64,000 bases of DNA from Coriobacteriaceae bacterium AM113-163 (GCA_027673765.1 JAQDWB010000002.1:125743-189742); one strand, 5' to 3'; numbered from the stretch's first letter, positions 24,974 through 35,913 are shown. The notes: generated by a model from the letters alone, not told the origin. Translations and numbers: made by a program.

Positions 24974-26320
24974 ATGGAACACGACCTCACACGCGGCAAT
25001 GTCCTTAAGACCATCGCGGTCTTTGCCCTGCCTTATATGCTCTCGTACTTTTTGCAGATGCTCTACGGCATGGCCGACCTGTACATGATGGGGCAGTTTA
25101 GCGGCGCCGCCGGCATCACCGCCGTGGGCAACGGCGCGCAGACGCTCTATATCATTACCGTGACGCTCGTGGGCCTGGCCATGGGAACGACGGTTATCGT
25201 CGGCCACGCCGTGGGTTCGCGCCGCTTCGATCGCGCCGAGACCGCCATCGGCAACACCATCACGCTCTTTATGGGTGTCTCGGTGGTGCTGGCCGCTGTC
25301 CTGCTCGCGCTGTGCCCGCAGATCGTGGCGCTCATTGGCACTCCCGCCGAAGCCGTCGAAGGCACTGCCGCCTACCTGCGTATCTGCTTTATCGGCATTC
25401 CCTTTATCGCCGCGTACAACATTCTTTCGGCCATCTTTCGCGGGCTGGGCGATTCGCGCTCGCCCATGTACGTGATCGGCGTGGCGTGCATCATTAACAT
25501 CGCGCTCGATTTTCTGTTTATCGGCCACATGGGGCTCGGCCCCGTGGGCGCAGCGCTCGGCACGGTGACCGCGCAGACGGCCAGCGTTGCCCTCGCGCTC
25601 GTGTGGCTCAAGAGCCGTCGCACAAACATCCACGTTAAGCGCAGCGACCTGCGCCCCCAGCCCGAGGTGCTCGGCAGCATTCTTAAAATCGGCGTGCCCG
25701 TGGCTGTGCAGGACGGCTGCATCCAGGTGGCGTTTATGTTTATCACCGTCATCGCCAACCACCGAGGGCTCGTCGACGCCGCCGCCGTGGGCCTGGTCGA
25801 GAAGATGATCAGCTTTTTGTTCATTGTGCCGAGTTCCATGGGTGCCACCGTCAGCGCACTCACGGCGCAAAACGCCGGCGCGGGCAAGGGCGACCGCGCG
25901 CGTCAGGTACTCAAGGACGCCATGACCATCTCGGTGGTGTACGGCTGCCTCATCACGGTGCTGATGTGGCTGGTGGCACCGGCGTTTCTCGGCTTTTTTG
26001 CCAAGGACGCCGCGGTGGTCGCGGCCGGTACCGGCTATATGCGCAGCTACATTTTCGACGCGATTTTTGCCGGCATCCACATTTGCTTTAGTGGCTTTTT
26101 CGCTGCGTATGGCAAGAGCTACATCGGCTTTGCGCACAACGTGCTGGCCGTGGCGCTCATTCGCGTGCCCGGCGCCTGGCTGCTGTCGAACGCCTATTCC
26201 GACACGCTGTTCCCCATGGGTATCGCCTCGCCGTGCGGCTCGATTCTGTCGGTGATTATTTGCGTGGTGGCATTTACCGTGCTCAACCGGCGCGGAGCTT
26301 TTGACAAATTGGCAGCGTAG
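24974..26320 (+). CDS. MATE-family multidrug efflux transporter
   Basis: A 448-aa membrane protein with 12 hydrophobic segments in two related halves. It has the MATE features of an N-terminal LPYMLSYFLQMLYGMADLYMM region and central GLGDSRSPM-type loops. It would export drugs or metabolites using an ion gradient. The ribosome binding site is weak. The MerR-type promoter just upstream suggests induction by a toxic compound. The IS3-family element begins 97 bases after its stop. Confidence 0.92.
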   Translation: MEHDLTRGNVLKTIAVFALPYMLSYFLQMLYGMADLYMMGQFSGAAGITAVGNGAQTLYIITVTLVGLAMGTTVIVGHAVGSRRFDRAETAIGNTITLFMGVSVVLAAVLLALCPQIVALIGTPAEAVEGTAAYLRICFIGIPFIAAYNILSAIFRGLGDSRSPMYVIGVACIINIALDFLFIGHMGLGPVGAALGTVTAQTASVALALVWLKSRRTNIHVKRSDLRPQPEVLGSILKIGVPVAVQDGCIQVAFMFITVIANHRGLVDAAAVGLVEKMISFLFIVPSSMGATVSALTAQNAGAGKGDRARQVLKDAMTISVVYGCLITVLMWLVAPAFLGFFAKDAAVVAAGTGYMRSYIFDAIFAGIHICFSGFFAAYGKSYIGFAHNVLAVALIRVPGAWLLSNAYSDTLFPMGIASPCGSILSVIICVVAFTVLNRRGAFDKLAA

Positions 26321-26418
26321 CGGGGCAACGCGAGATCGCCCTCATCGACGACATCATCAGCGACGACCCCGCGACCTACGTGACGCAAATCACGGTGCCG
26401 GTTGCCCCGTCCAAATAA
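26305..26418 (+). pseudogene. C-terminal gene remnant cut by the insertion sequence
   Basis: An open frame without a start codon reads REIALIDDIISDDPATYVTQ and ends in ITVPVAPSK. Its stop TAA lies on the first bases of the insertion sequence. The composition is protein-like, and the ending resembles the tail of a GyrI-like effector domain, found in some MerR-type regulators. That would fit the MerR-type promoter upstream of the MATE gene. The match is from memory only and the call is weak. Confidence 0.35.
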
Positions 26419-26485
26419 GAACCGCCCGGAAGGCATCGTGAACTGCCTCCCATTTCTTGGACATGAGAAATGGGAGGCTTTCTTT

Positions 26486-26977
26486 ATGCGCGTTGATTTG
26501 AGAGTGAAGCATGATATCGAGGCCAGGAAGGCGGCCATAGGGCTCTTCGAGCTCGGGCACGGGTATAAATCTGCCGCGATTGCCCTTTCGCTTCCCGTGG
26601 AAGCCGTGAGAAGATGGCAGGAGATATACCGCGCATTCGGGAGCGAGGTGCTGCTGCGCATGGACGGAAAGCAGGGCAGGTACACATACGAGCAGAAGGT
26701 CGCCGCCGCCTCCGCCGCCGTCGACGGCGGCATGACGAAGACCGAGGCGATGGCGGCGTTCGGCATAATGTCGATGTCGCCGCTCAAGAAGTGGTGCGCG
26801 CTATACCGCCGGGGCGGCGCGGAGGCCCTGCGCCCGAGGCCCAAGGGCCGGCCGAAGGGTTCCAAGGCGAGGCCGCGGACCCGCGAGGAGGAGCTCGAGG
26901 AGCGGTGCCGTAGGCTCGAGGCCGAGGTGGCCTACCTAAAAAAATTACGCGCCCTGGTCGAGAGGGACGGGCTCTGA
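26486..26977 (+). CDS. IS3-family transposase OrfA
   Basis: A 163-aa helix-turn-helix protein. It starts MRVDLRVKHDIEARKAAIGL with GGGAGG eight bases upstream. It has two HTH-like parts (YKSAAIALSLPVEAVRRW and MTKTEAMAAFGIMSMSPLKKW), a basic linker (RPKGRPKGSKARPR) and a leucine-zipper-like end (EEELEERCRRLEAEVAYLKK). OrfA binds the element ends and tempers transposition. The frame ends shortly after the frameshift site. Confidence 0.9.
   Translation: MRVDLRVKHDIEARKAAIGLFELGHGYKSAAIALSLPVEAVRRWQEIYRAFGSEVLLRMDGKQGRYTYEQKVAAASAAVDGGMTKTEAMAAFGIMSMSPLKKWCALYRRGGAEALRPRPKGRPKGSKARPRTREEELEERCRRLEAEVAYLKKLRALVERDGL
26938..26944 (+). other. Programmed -1 frameshift site of the insertion sequence
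   Basis: A AAA AAA lies in the OrfA frame as the heptamer required for -1 slippage (codons CTA AAA AAA TTA). Reading from 26944 in the -1 frame enters the OrfB frame without a stop and continues to 27849, which I checked by frame arithmetic. The fused OrfAB would be the active transposase. Confidence 0.82.
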
Positions 26978-27849
26978 CCAGGGCGAAGGCCGAAGCGGTC
27001 GCGGCCCTGCGCGCCGAGGGGCACGCGCTCGGGCACCTGCTCGCATGCGCCGAGCTCAAGCGGTCGACCTACTACTACGCCCTCGCGCACCCGCCGAGGC
27101 CCACGCGCCCCGAGCTCTGGGAGGCGGCCGCCGAGATCTTCTCGCGCACCGCCAACGGCTGCGGGCACCGGCAGATAGCGATGTGCCTCAGGGCGGAAGA
27201 GGGGGCCGTGATAGCCGACAAGACCGTGCTCAAGATGATGCGCGAGATGGGGATTCGCTGCGGTATCAGACGCGAGACGGCCTACCACAGGTACAACTCG
27301 TACAGGGGCGTCGTCGGCAGGACGTTCGAGAACGTGATCGCGAGGGATTTCGACGCCGGGGCCCCGTGGCGGAAGCTGGGAACGGACGTCACCGAGTTCA
27401 AGGTGGCGGGCGGCAAGGCCTACTGGGCCCCGACGCTGGACTTCTGCACCAAGGAGATCGTGGCGAGCGACATATCGACCACGCCCGACATGGCCCAGCA
27501 GGTCAGGATGCTCGACGAGCCGCTGTCCAAGATCCCCGAGGGCGCCGCCCCGACCATGCACTCGGACCGGGGCTGGCAGTACCAGCACGCCTCGTACACA
27601 TCCAGGCTCGAGGCCGCCGGCATCGTCCAGAGCATGTCCAGGAAGGCGAACTGCATCGACAACGCCGCCACCGAGCAGCTCTTCGGCCACGTCAAGGACG
27701 AGTTCTACCGGGGCCGCGAGTGGGAGACGTTCGAGGATTTCAAACGCGACCTGGAGGAATACATAGTCCACTGGAACACGAGCCGGAGGCAGGTAAGATT
27801 GAAGGGCCTGACCCCGGAGGAGTTCCGGAATCAGGCCCTCGCGGCCTAG
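26944..27849 (+). CDS. IS3-family transposase OrfB (integrase core, made by frameshift)
   Basis: The -1 frame from 26944 gives 301 residues with an HTH_21 segment and an rve integrase core. DDE residues can be placed at WRKLGTDVTEF, APTMHSDRGWQYQ and CIDNAATEQLFGHVKDEFY. No ATG precedes 27181 in this frame, so expression depends on frameshifting from OrfA. The frame is intact to the end (LTPEEFRNQALAA), so the element may still move. Confidence 0.9.
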   Translation: MTRPGREGRALTRAKAEAVAALRAEGHALGHLLACAELKRSTYYYALAHPPRPTRPELWEAAAEIFSRTANGCGHRQIAMCLRAEEGAVIADKTVLKMMREMGIRCGIRRETAYHRYNSYRGVVGRTFENVIARDFDAGAPWRKLGTDVTEFKVAGGKAYWAPTLDFCTKEIVASDISTTPDMAQQVRMLDEPLSKIPEGAAPTMHSDRGWQYQHASYTSRLEAAGIVQSMSRKANCIDNAATEQLFGHVKDEFYRGREWETFEDFKRDLEEYIVHWNTSRRQVRLKGLTPEEFRNQALAA

Positions 27850-27927
27850 TCGCTATTTAGGGCGTCCAAGATTTGGGACGCAGTTCATCGTGCTTCCGGG
27901 CGGTTCTTCAATTTGACTATTGATGCG

Positions 27928-30189
<2,262 letters not shown>

Positions 30190-30338
30190 CTAGAGTACCA
30201 CCGGTCGCAACGGGGCCGAATAGCCCTTTCGAACCGCACCGAATCGGCAGCCGCCGAACCGGGATGGATCGCGCGATCAAACCATGCCCTTGCCATTTCT
30301 ACATGATCCGTTTTCCACCGTCCCCAACGGATCAATAG

Positions 30339-30380
30339 GAAAAGAGGGGGCTGTCCCGCGTTGACGGAACAGCCCCCTCT
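30339..30380 (-). terminator. Intrinsic terminator of the HtrA-like gene
   Basis: A 12-bp stem, AGAGGGGGCTGT (30343-30354) with its complement (30369-30380), is followed on the minus strand by TTTCC. It lies 27 bases past the stop codon at 30407. Confidence 0.75.
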
Positions 30381-30406
30381 GGCATCGGTATGTACGATAC
30401 GACTCG

Positions 30407-31867
30407 TTAGAAACCCTGGCCGTTGCCCTGACCCTGGCCCTGCTGGCCAAGCAGCTCCTCCAGATACTGGCGCAGCTGCTCGTCAGTAATGCCACCGTTG
30501 CCGGTGTCAGTCGCGCTATCGTCCTGCTGCTGGTTCTGCAGCTTCTCATCGGAGCCCAACTCGACGGTGACCTTCTTCTCTTCCTTGCCGCGCACGAGCG
30601 TGATCTCGACCTTCTCGCCCACCTCGTGGCTGCGCAGTGCGATGATCAGGCCGTCGGCGCTCGTGATCTCGTCGTCGCCCAGCTTGGTAATGACATCGCC
30701 CTCCTGGATGCCGGCCTTGGCGGCGGGACCGTCCTCGACGACGCTCGCCACGTACGCGCCGCTATCGGTGCTCAGCTTGTTGGTGCGGGCATTGAGCGCG
30801 TTGACGCTCGAAAGCGTGGCGCCCAGGTACGGGTGCACCGGCGTCTTGCCGTCGATGATCTGGTCGGCAATGTTCTTGGCGTAGTTAACGGGAATGGCAA
30901 AGCCCACGCCCGAGCTGGAGCCCGAGTAGCTCTCGATGAGCGAGTTGATACCCACCAGCTCGCCGTTATCGTTAACGAGCGCGCCGCCGGAGTTGCCCGG
31001 GTTGATGGCGGCATCGGTCTGGATCATGTTGGCATAGATGGTGTTACCGTTGGTAGAGCTCATGGCCGTGGAGCGATAGAGCGCCGAGACGATACCCGTG
31101 GAGACAGACTGCTCGTTGCCGAACGGCGAGCCGATCGCCATGACCCACTCGCCCACGTTGAGCTTGGAGGAGTCGCCGATCTCGATCGGCGTGAGCTTGG
31201 AGGCGTCTGCATCCTTGAGCTTGATGACGGCTAGGTCGCTCGAAGCATCGTTGCCCACGAACTCGGCCTCGTAGGTGGTGCCGTCGTCCATGGTCACCAC
31301 GTACTGGTCGTAACCATCGACCACGTGGTTGTTGGTAAGGATGTGCCCCTCGGTATCGAGCACCACGCCCGAACCGACGCTGCCCGAGTTGTCCGACTCG
31401 TCGGCAGACTGCGAAAGCGAGCCATTCTGGCTGCCGCTCGAAGTGGCGGTGATGGAAACCACGGAGGGCAGAGCCTTGGCAGAAACGGCCTCGGCCAGCG
31501 TGGTGTCCTCGGAATCAATCGTAATCTTTTGCGTCGACGAACCCGAAGCACCCGCCGTCACGGCATTCTTGCCGCCACCGATATTGAGCGTACCGCTCAT
31601 AATGAGTGCAATGACCAGCAGGGCGCCGCAGGCGCAGCCGGCGAGCGCCGTAATAAAGATCGGCAGCTTTTTGGTCTTAGTCTTGACCACCGTGTGCTTG
31701 TTTACAACCTGCTGGCTGCCCAGCGGCTTTCCGGTCTGCGTGTCGTAGGCCTGCACGTAGGGAATGTTGCCGTCGGCAGGCGTCGACTCCACCTGCACGC
31801 GCGGCTGCTGCTGGGTCTCGCCGGCGTTGCCCGCATCCTGGGGACGCTGGGAATCGTTGTCGCTCAT
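30407..31867 (-). CDS. HtrA/DegP-like S1C serine protease with PDZ domain
   Basis: A 486-aa membrane-anchored protease for quality control of exported proteins. After a cytoplasmic N-terminus of about 65 residues and one membrane segment (LPIFITALAGCACGALLVIA) comes the trypsin-like domain. It has His in ILTNNHVVDGY, Asp in SSDLAVIKL and Ser in NPGNSGGALVN. A PDZ domain (GAYVASVVEDGPAAKAGIQEGD) and a Gln/Gly-rich tail follow. The start at ATG 31867 is preceded by AAAGGA, and an ATG 13 codons earlier is less likely. The family is certain, while the substrates are unknown. Confidence 0.94.
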   Translation of the reverse strand: MSDNDSQRPQDAGNAGETQQQPRVQVESTPADGNIPYVQAYDTQTGKPLGSQQVVNKHTVVKTKTKKLPIFITALAGCACGALLVIALIMSGTLNIGGGKNAVTAGASGSSTQKITIDSEDTTLAEAVSAKALPSVVSITATSSGSQNGSLSQSADESDNSGSVGSGVVLDTEGHILTNNHVVDGYDQYVVTMDDGTTYEAEFVGNDASSDLAVIKLKDADASKLTPIEIGDSSKLNVGEWVMAIGSPFGNEQSVSTGIVSALYRSTAMSSTNGNTIYANMIQTDAAINPGNSGGALVNDNGELVGINSLIESYSGSSSGVGFAIPVNYAKNIADQIIDGKTPVHPYLGATLSSVNALNARTNKLSTDSGAYVASVVEDGPAAKAGIQEGDVITKLGDDEITSADGLIIALRSHEVGEKVEITLVRGKEEKKVTVELGSDEKLQNQQQDDSATDTGNGGITDEQLRQYLEELLGQQGQGQGNGQGF

Positions 31868-32038
31868 AGCTGCGATCCTTTCGTCAAATAACCAAAGGCC
31901 CGCCAAACATGTGGCGGGCCATCATTGTTCACGTTGAGTTGTACCCCAATATGCGGGCGTACGTGTACGAGAACGCAATCTTTTAGGAAGGCTTAAGTTC
32001 TGTTGCAGATTCGAGAGGGACCCGCACCTGCGTCAAAA

Positions 32039-32071
32039 CCACCACAAAGGTGCCTGTCCCCTTTGTGGTGG
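32039..32071 (-). repeat. CCACCACAAAGG hairpin repeat, family B copy 6
   Basis: A perfect 12-bp stem (32039-32050 and 32060-32071) with the loop TGCCTGTCC, four bases after the glnR stop codon. The minus strand continues GGTTTTGACG. It is the likely end of the glnA-glnR transcript. Confidence 0.82.
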
Positions 32072-32075
32072 AAAT

Positions 32076-32738
32076 CTAGTCCTTAAACAGATAGCCCACG
32101 CCGCGGACGGTGGTGATGTGCGCCGCGATCTGCGGGCCCACTTTGGAGCGGATGCGTCGGATGTGCACGTCGACGGTGCGAGTGCCGCCGCAGTACTCAA
32201 AGCCCCACACGCGGTGCAGCAGCACCTCGCGGCTGTAGGCACGGTTGGGGTGCGTGGCCAAAAAGCTCAGCAGCGAGTACTCCATCAGCGTCAGGTCGAT
32301 GGGCTCGTTATCGAGCGTCACCTGGTAGGTAGCCAGGTTGATCTCGAGGTTATCGATGTTGAGTACATCGTCGGCGGTGACGGTCTCCTCCTCGCCCATC
32401 AGGCGCTGCGCACGAGCCTTGAGCTCGTTGGGCGTCGCCGTGGGGCATACAAAGTCGGCATGCGCGTGATTGGGCAGGCGCAGGGTGCCGAGCGCCTCGT
32501 CGTCGACGATCACCAGCATGGGAACGCCGCCGCGATCGTCAAGCCACTTGGCGATCTGATCGATGCGGTCGCTACGGATGCCATCGGAATCGAGAATCAG
32601 CAGGTCGAAGTCGTGCGCCGCAGTCGGCGAATCGGGGGTGGCCAGGCTCACCTCGACACCCAGGGTAGTCGTCAAGCTGCGGGCAAACTCGTGGAAGCGC
32701 GTCGTGCGCGCCATGAACAGGGCACTCTTTTCGGACAT
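32076..32738 (-). CDS. glnR: GlnR-like orphan OmpR-family response regulator
   Basis: A 220-aa regulator with an atypical receiver domain (FDLLILDSDGIRSD) and a C-terminal winged helix (LTLMEYSLLSFLATHPNRAYSREVLL.RVWG, RTVDVHIRRIRSKV). No sensor kinase is nearby. It follows glnA in the same direction, and a GlnR-box-like site precedes glnA. This is the actinobacterial nitrogen regulator arrangement. GGAGG before ATG 32738 sets the start, against a longer frame of 28 extra residues. OmpR-like identity is firm, and the glnR name rests on context. Confidence 0.78.
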   Translation of the reverse strand: MSEKSALFMARTTRFHEFARSLTTTLGVEVSLATPDSPTAAHDFDLLILDSDGIRSDRIDQIAKWLDDRGGVPMLVIVDDEALGTLRLPNHAHADFVCPTATPNELKARAQRLMGEEETVTADDVLNIDNLEINLATYQVTLDNEPIDLTLMEYSLLSFLATHPNRAYSREVLLHRVWGFEYCGGTRTVDVHIRRIRSKVGPQIAAHITTVRGVGYLFKD

Positions 32739-32788
32739 ATCGGCCTCCAAAGAAATGAGCTCAATCGTACTGGGACAAGCCAGCGCGA

Positions 32789-34126
32789 TTAGGAGTTCGC
32801 CAGGTAGTGCTTGATCTCCCACTCGGTGATCGTGGATTCGAACTTATGCCACTCGTCACGCTTCTTTTTAAGGAAGAAGCTGTGGATGTGCTCACCGAGG
32901 GCATCCTTCATAAACTGCGAGTCCTCAAATACGTCGAGCGCCTCTTTGAGCGAGCGCGGCAGCGGCGTGTAGCCGGCCTCGACCATCTGACGGTCGGTGA
33001 GCTTGAGCGTCTCGGCCGTGGCCTCGGGCGGGAGTTCCAGTTTGCGCTCGATGCCGTCGAGACCGGCCGCCAGCGTGACGGCGTTGACCAGGTACGGGTT
33101 GGCCATGGGGTCGGGGCTGCGAAGCTCGATGCGCGTGGACAGCTGCTTGCCGGGCTTGTAGACCGGAATGCGGATCATGCTCGCGCGGTTGCGCAGGCCC
33201 CACGTGGCGTACTGCGGCACGGAGTCGCCGCCGGTAGTAATGCGCTTGTAGGAGTTGACCGTAGGGTTGGTGATGGCGCTGATCTCGCGCGCGTGTGCCA
33301 GGATGCCGGCCATGTAGTGCTTGGCGACGTCGGAGAGATGGTACCTCTCGTCGCCCTCGCCCCAAAAGACGTTGTTGCCGTCATGGTCGAACAGCGACTG
33401 ATGCAAAAACATGGCGCTGCCGTCCTCGCCCGCCAACGGCTTGGGCATAAAGGAGGCGTGGCAGCCGCTCTCGTAAGCCTGCTGCTTAATGATGAGCTTG
33501 GCCGTGGTAATGGCGTCGGACATACTCAGGGCCTCGGCATGGCGCAGGCTCATGCCGTGCTGTGAGCGACCGGCGGCGTGGAAGGTGTACTCCACGGGCA
33601 CGGACATCTTCTCGAGCGTGAGGACCGTGTTGCGGCGCAGGTCGCGAGCGGCGTCGCTCACCGAAAGATCGAAGTAGCCCACGTTGTCGAGCGGCTCGGG
33701 GGTGTGCTCGTCGGGGAAGTAGTAATACTCCAGCTCGGCACCCACGTTGAGCAGATAGCCAGCCTTCTCGGCCTTGTGAAACATGCGGCGCAGGGCGTCG
33801 CGCGGATCGCCGGCAAACGGCTTGCAATCGGGGGTGCACACGTCGCAGAACACACGGGCGACGCCGTTGTGGCTCGGGCGCCACGGCAGGATCTGGAAGG
33901 TCGAAGCATCGGGGAATGCGAGCATGTCGGCTTCCTCGGGCGTGGCAAAGCCCTCGATGGCCGAGCCGTCAAAGCCAATGCCCTCCTCAAATGCGACCTC
34001 GAGGTCCTCGGGGCTAATGGCAAAGTTCTTGAGACGGCCGAGAATGTCGACAAACCACAGACGCACAAAGCGGATGTCACGCTGCTCTACGGAGCGGAGT
34101 ACGTAATCGATGTTCTGCTGGTTCAT
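32789..34126 (-). CDS. glnA: Type I glutamine synthetase
   Basis: Makes glutamine from glutamate, ammonia and ATP, the main entry of nitrogen. The 445-aa protein has the family signatures FDGSAIEGF, the ATP/metal segment KPLAGEDGSAMFLHQSL, and NPYLVNAVTLAAGLDG. The short C-terminus without the NLYDLP-type adenylylation site points to the GSI-alpha form, regulated by feedback rather than by adenylylation. GGGGAG precedes the ATG. glnR follows 50 bases behind in the same transcript. Confidence 0.97.
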   Translation of the reverse strand: MNQQNIDYVLRSVEQRDIRFVRLWFVDILGRLKNFAISPEDLEVAFEEGIGFDGSAIEGFATPEEADMLAFPDASTFQILPWRPSHNGVARVFCDVCTPDCKPFAGDPRDALRRMFHKAEKAGYLLNVGAELEYYYFPDEHTPEPLDNVGYFDLSVSDAARDLRRNTVLTLEKMSVPVEYTFHAAGRSQHGMSLRHAEALSMSDAITTAKLIIKQQAYESGCHASFMPKPLAGEDGSAMFLHQSLFDHDGNNVFWGEGDERYHLSDVAKHYMAGILAHAREISAITNPTVNSYKRITTGGDSVPQYATWGLRNRASMIRIPVYKPGKQLSTRIELRSPDPMANPYLVNAVTLAAGLDGIERKLELPPEATAETLKLTDRQMVEAGYTPLPRSLKEALDVFEDSQFMKDALGEHIHSFFLKKKRDEWHKFESTITEWEIKHYLANS

Positions 34127-34191
34127 GTCGCTCCCCTTTCTTTCGGGCGGGTTTCGACTGGTCTATATCGCAGATACTATCGCAGAAAAAT

Positions 34192-34207
34192 GTTTCCGCA
34201 GGGTTAA
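34192..34207 (-). promoter_or_regulatory. GlnR-box-like site upstream of glnA
   Basis: The minus strand has TTAAC-CCTGCG-GAAAC, matching the actinobacterial GlnR box (GTnAC-n6-GaAAC) in its last four bases of the first half and all of the second. A TAGTAT that could be the -10 lies about 12 bases further on, at 34179-34174. The adjacent gene encodes a GlnR-like protein. Confidence 0.55.
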
Positions 34208-34252
34208 AGCGTATCAAGCGCTCAAAAAACGTGCGCGAACAGGCTGTCTGAC

Positions 34253-34747
34253 TTACGCGCGATCATAAAGGATCACTCCTTCGCGCTCGATTACCGCGGC
34301 AAGATCGTCATCAAGATGATCACTCGAGACGAGATCAACCTGCCTCCCGGTTTCCTTGCGCACTGCCTCGCCAAACGCCGACAACGCAAAAAGACCAAAG
34401 CCCTGCTCGCGATCGACTTCGAGGCGCAAGTCGATATCACTATCTGCACGCGCCTCGCCACGGGCATACGATCCAAATAGGATCACGGTTTTGATGGCGG
34501 GAATCGGGCTGGCTGCCTCGCGGACGGCGGACTCAATCTGAGCGGTATCCAAAATGCCCGCTGTGGCGCTTTCGCTCGCAGAGCTTTTACCGAGTGAAGG
34601 CACAAACGGCAGCGAGCGCTCGCGCAACATCTGCCTCATGAACATATTGACCGCAACGGACGAAGTCATGCCGAGTTCTTCGCACAGCTCGGCAAATGAA
34701 TCTTTAATTGACGAGTCCACTCGAACACTCAGCACAGACGCAGCCAT
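34253..34747 (-). CDS. RelB/DinJ-like antitoxin domain fused to an MNT nucleotidyltransferase
   Basis: The 164-aa protein joins two domains normally found apart. Residues 1-50 resemble the ribbon-helix-helix N-terminus of RelB/DinJ antitoxins (VRVDSSIKDSFAELCEELGMTSSVAVNMFM). Residues 85-164 are a minimal nucleotidyltransferase with G92-S93-x10-D104-x-D106 (FGSYARGEARADSDIDL). No HEPN, YafQ or RelE partner is beside it. A strong AGGAGG precedes the ATG, and the upstream region is AT-rich. The intact catalytic motif suggests an active nucleotidylating enzyme that also binds DNA. The function is inference. Confidence 0.75.
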   Translation of the reverse strand: MAASVLSVRVDSSIKDSFAELCEELGMTSSVAVNMFMRQMLRERSLPFVPSLGKSSASESATAGILDTAQIESAVREAASPIPAIKTVILFGSYARGEARADSDIDLRLEVDREQGFGLFALSAFGEAVRKETGRQVDLVSSDHLDDDLAAVIEREGVILYDRA

Positions 34748-34789
34748 GGATACCTCCTGTATGACATTGTCTATATAATATCACACAGA

Positions 34790-35812
34790 CTAGCGCGAGG
34801 TCGAAGCGCGGTGTTCGATGTGGCCGGGGACCTCGATGCGCTTGGGGGCGAGCCTTGCGGCCTCGCCCACCGTAGTGGTAACGACATCGATGCGCTCGGA
34901 CAGACGCTCGACTACGCGCTCGGCAATGGTGAGGGTGTCCTGCGCGGCCGTGGTCACACCGCCAAAGAGCACATGGTTCCAGGGGTAATCGTCAAACGTC
35001 GCGATCTTGAGACCCGCCGGCAGCGAGGGGCCAAGCTGCGCCAGCGCCTCGGTCAGACGCAAAAAGACCAAGCCGTTGACGGCAATAAGGCCGAGTTTTT
35101 TGCCTGCGTTGCCGCGAATAGTCTCGTCCAGGCGGCCGACGCCCGTGGCGCCGCCGTCGGCCAGGGTGACGACCTCGCCCGCAAGGTCGCGGCGCGAGAG
35201 CTCGTCGGCAAAGGCCTCGGCGCGCTCGCGACGCACGGGGCTGTCGTCGCTTGCCTCGGTAAGTAGGCACAGGCGCTCGCTGCCGGCAGCGGTCAAGGCG
35301 TCTACCAGGCCGGCGACCAGCTCACGGTTGTTGGAGGTCACCAGATCGATGCCACCATCGGCAACGTCGCGGTCGAGTAACACAACGGGTAGGCGTCCCG
35401 CGGCCGCGGCGATTGCCTCGTCGTTGCCGCCACAGGTGTTGACGACCAGGCCGTCCACGCCGGCATCGATAAGTCTGGTGAGCGACTCTGCCTCCTTGGC
35501 GGGGTCGTTGCCGCTAATGGCCGTCATGAGCGAGCAGCCGCGCGCGGCGGCGCTGGCGGAAAGCCCTTCGAGCATGGCGCTGGAGAACGGGTTGGCGATG
35601 TCGGCCAGAATCACGCCGATGAGGTTGGTGCGCGAGCTGCGCAGATTGCGTGCGGCGGCACGTGGGCGATAGCCGGTGCGCTCGATAACCGCCGCGATGC
35701 GGGCGCGGGTCTCCTCGGTCATCTGCCCGGGGCGGTTATTGAGATAGCGCGAGACCGTGGCCGGGCTCACGCCCGCCGCGGCGGCAATGTCCTTGATTCT
35801 CATCTGCGCCAT
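34790..35812 (-). CDS. LacI-family regulator, probable repressor of kdgK-kdgA
   Basis: A 340-aa repressor with the LacI HTH at the start (IKDIAAAAGVSPATVSRYLNN) and a periplasmic-binding-protein-like sugar domain. It is divergent from kdgK. Two CGAAACCGATTTCG-like operators lie between the genes, so it most likely answers to KDG or a precursor, like KdgR. I use ATG 35812 with GGGGT upstream. The frame is open for 16 more codons, and an ATG three codons later is also possible. Confidence 0.82.
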   Translation of the reverse strand: MAQMRIKDIAAAAGVSPATVSRYLNNRPGQMTEETRARIAAVIERTGYRPRAAARNLRSSRTNLIGVILADIANPFSSAMLEGLSASAAARGCSLMTAISGNDPAKEAESLTRLIDAGVDGLVVNTCGGNDEAIAAAAGRLPVVLLDRDVADGGIDLVTSNNRELVAGLVDALTAAGSERLCLLTEASDDSPVRRERAEAFADELSRRDLAGEVVTLADGGATGVGRLDETIRGNAGKKLGLIAVNGLVFLRLTEALAQLGPSLPAGLKIATFDDYPWNHVLFGGVTTAAQDTLTIAERVVERLSERIDVVTTTVGEAARLAPKRIEVPGHIEHRASTSR

Positions 35813-35913
35813 AGCGCACCCCGTTTCCCAATTGTCGGCGGTCTGAGCCATTTTAGGCATTTTTTAAAAATCTCGGTTGCAAAACGCTGTAGGTGAGTAT
35901 ACTACAACTCGAA

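Larger units (their letters stand above)
26417..27908 (+). mobile_element. IS3-family insertion sequence (about 1.49 kb)
   Basis: Imperfect inverted repeats of about 45 bases (26417-26462, starting AAGAACCGCCCGGAAG, and 27864-27908) enclose two overlapping transposase frames. The frames are joined by a -1 slippery site. It sits between the MATE gene and the 3' end of ligA. No clean target duplication is visible at the deduced ends, so it may be old or the exact ends may differ by a few bases. Confidence 0.9.

Noticed and set aside
26402..27860. Transposase broken by a frameshift mutation (pseudogene)
   Set aside because: The break coincides with a perfect A AAA AAA slippery site in the right phase, which is the normal way IS3-family elements make OrfAB.
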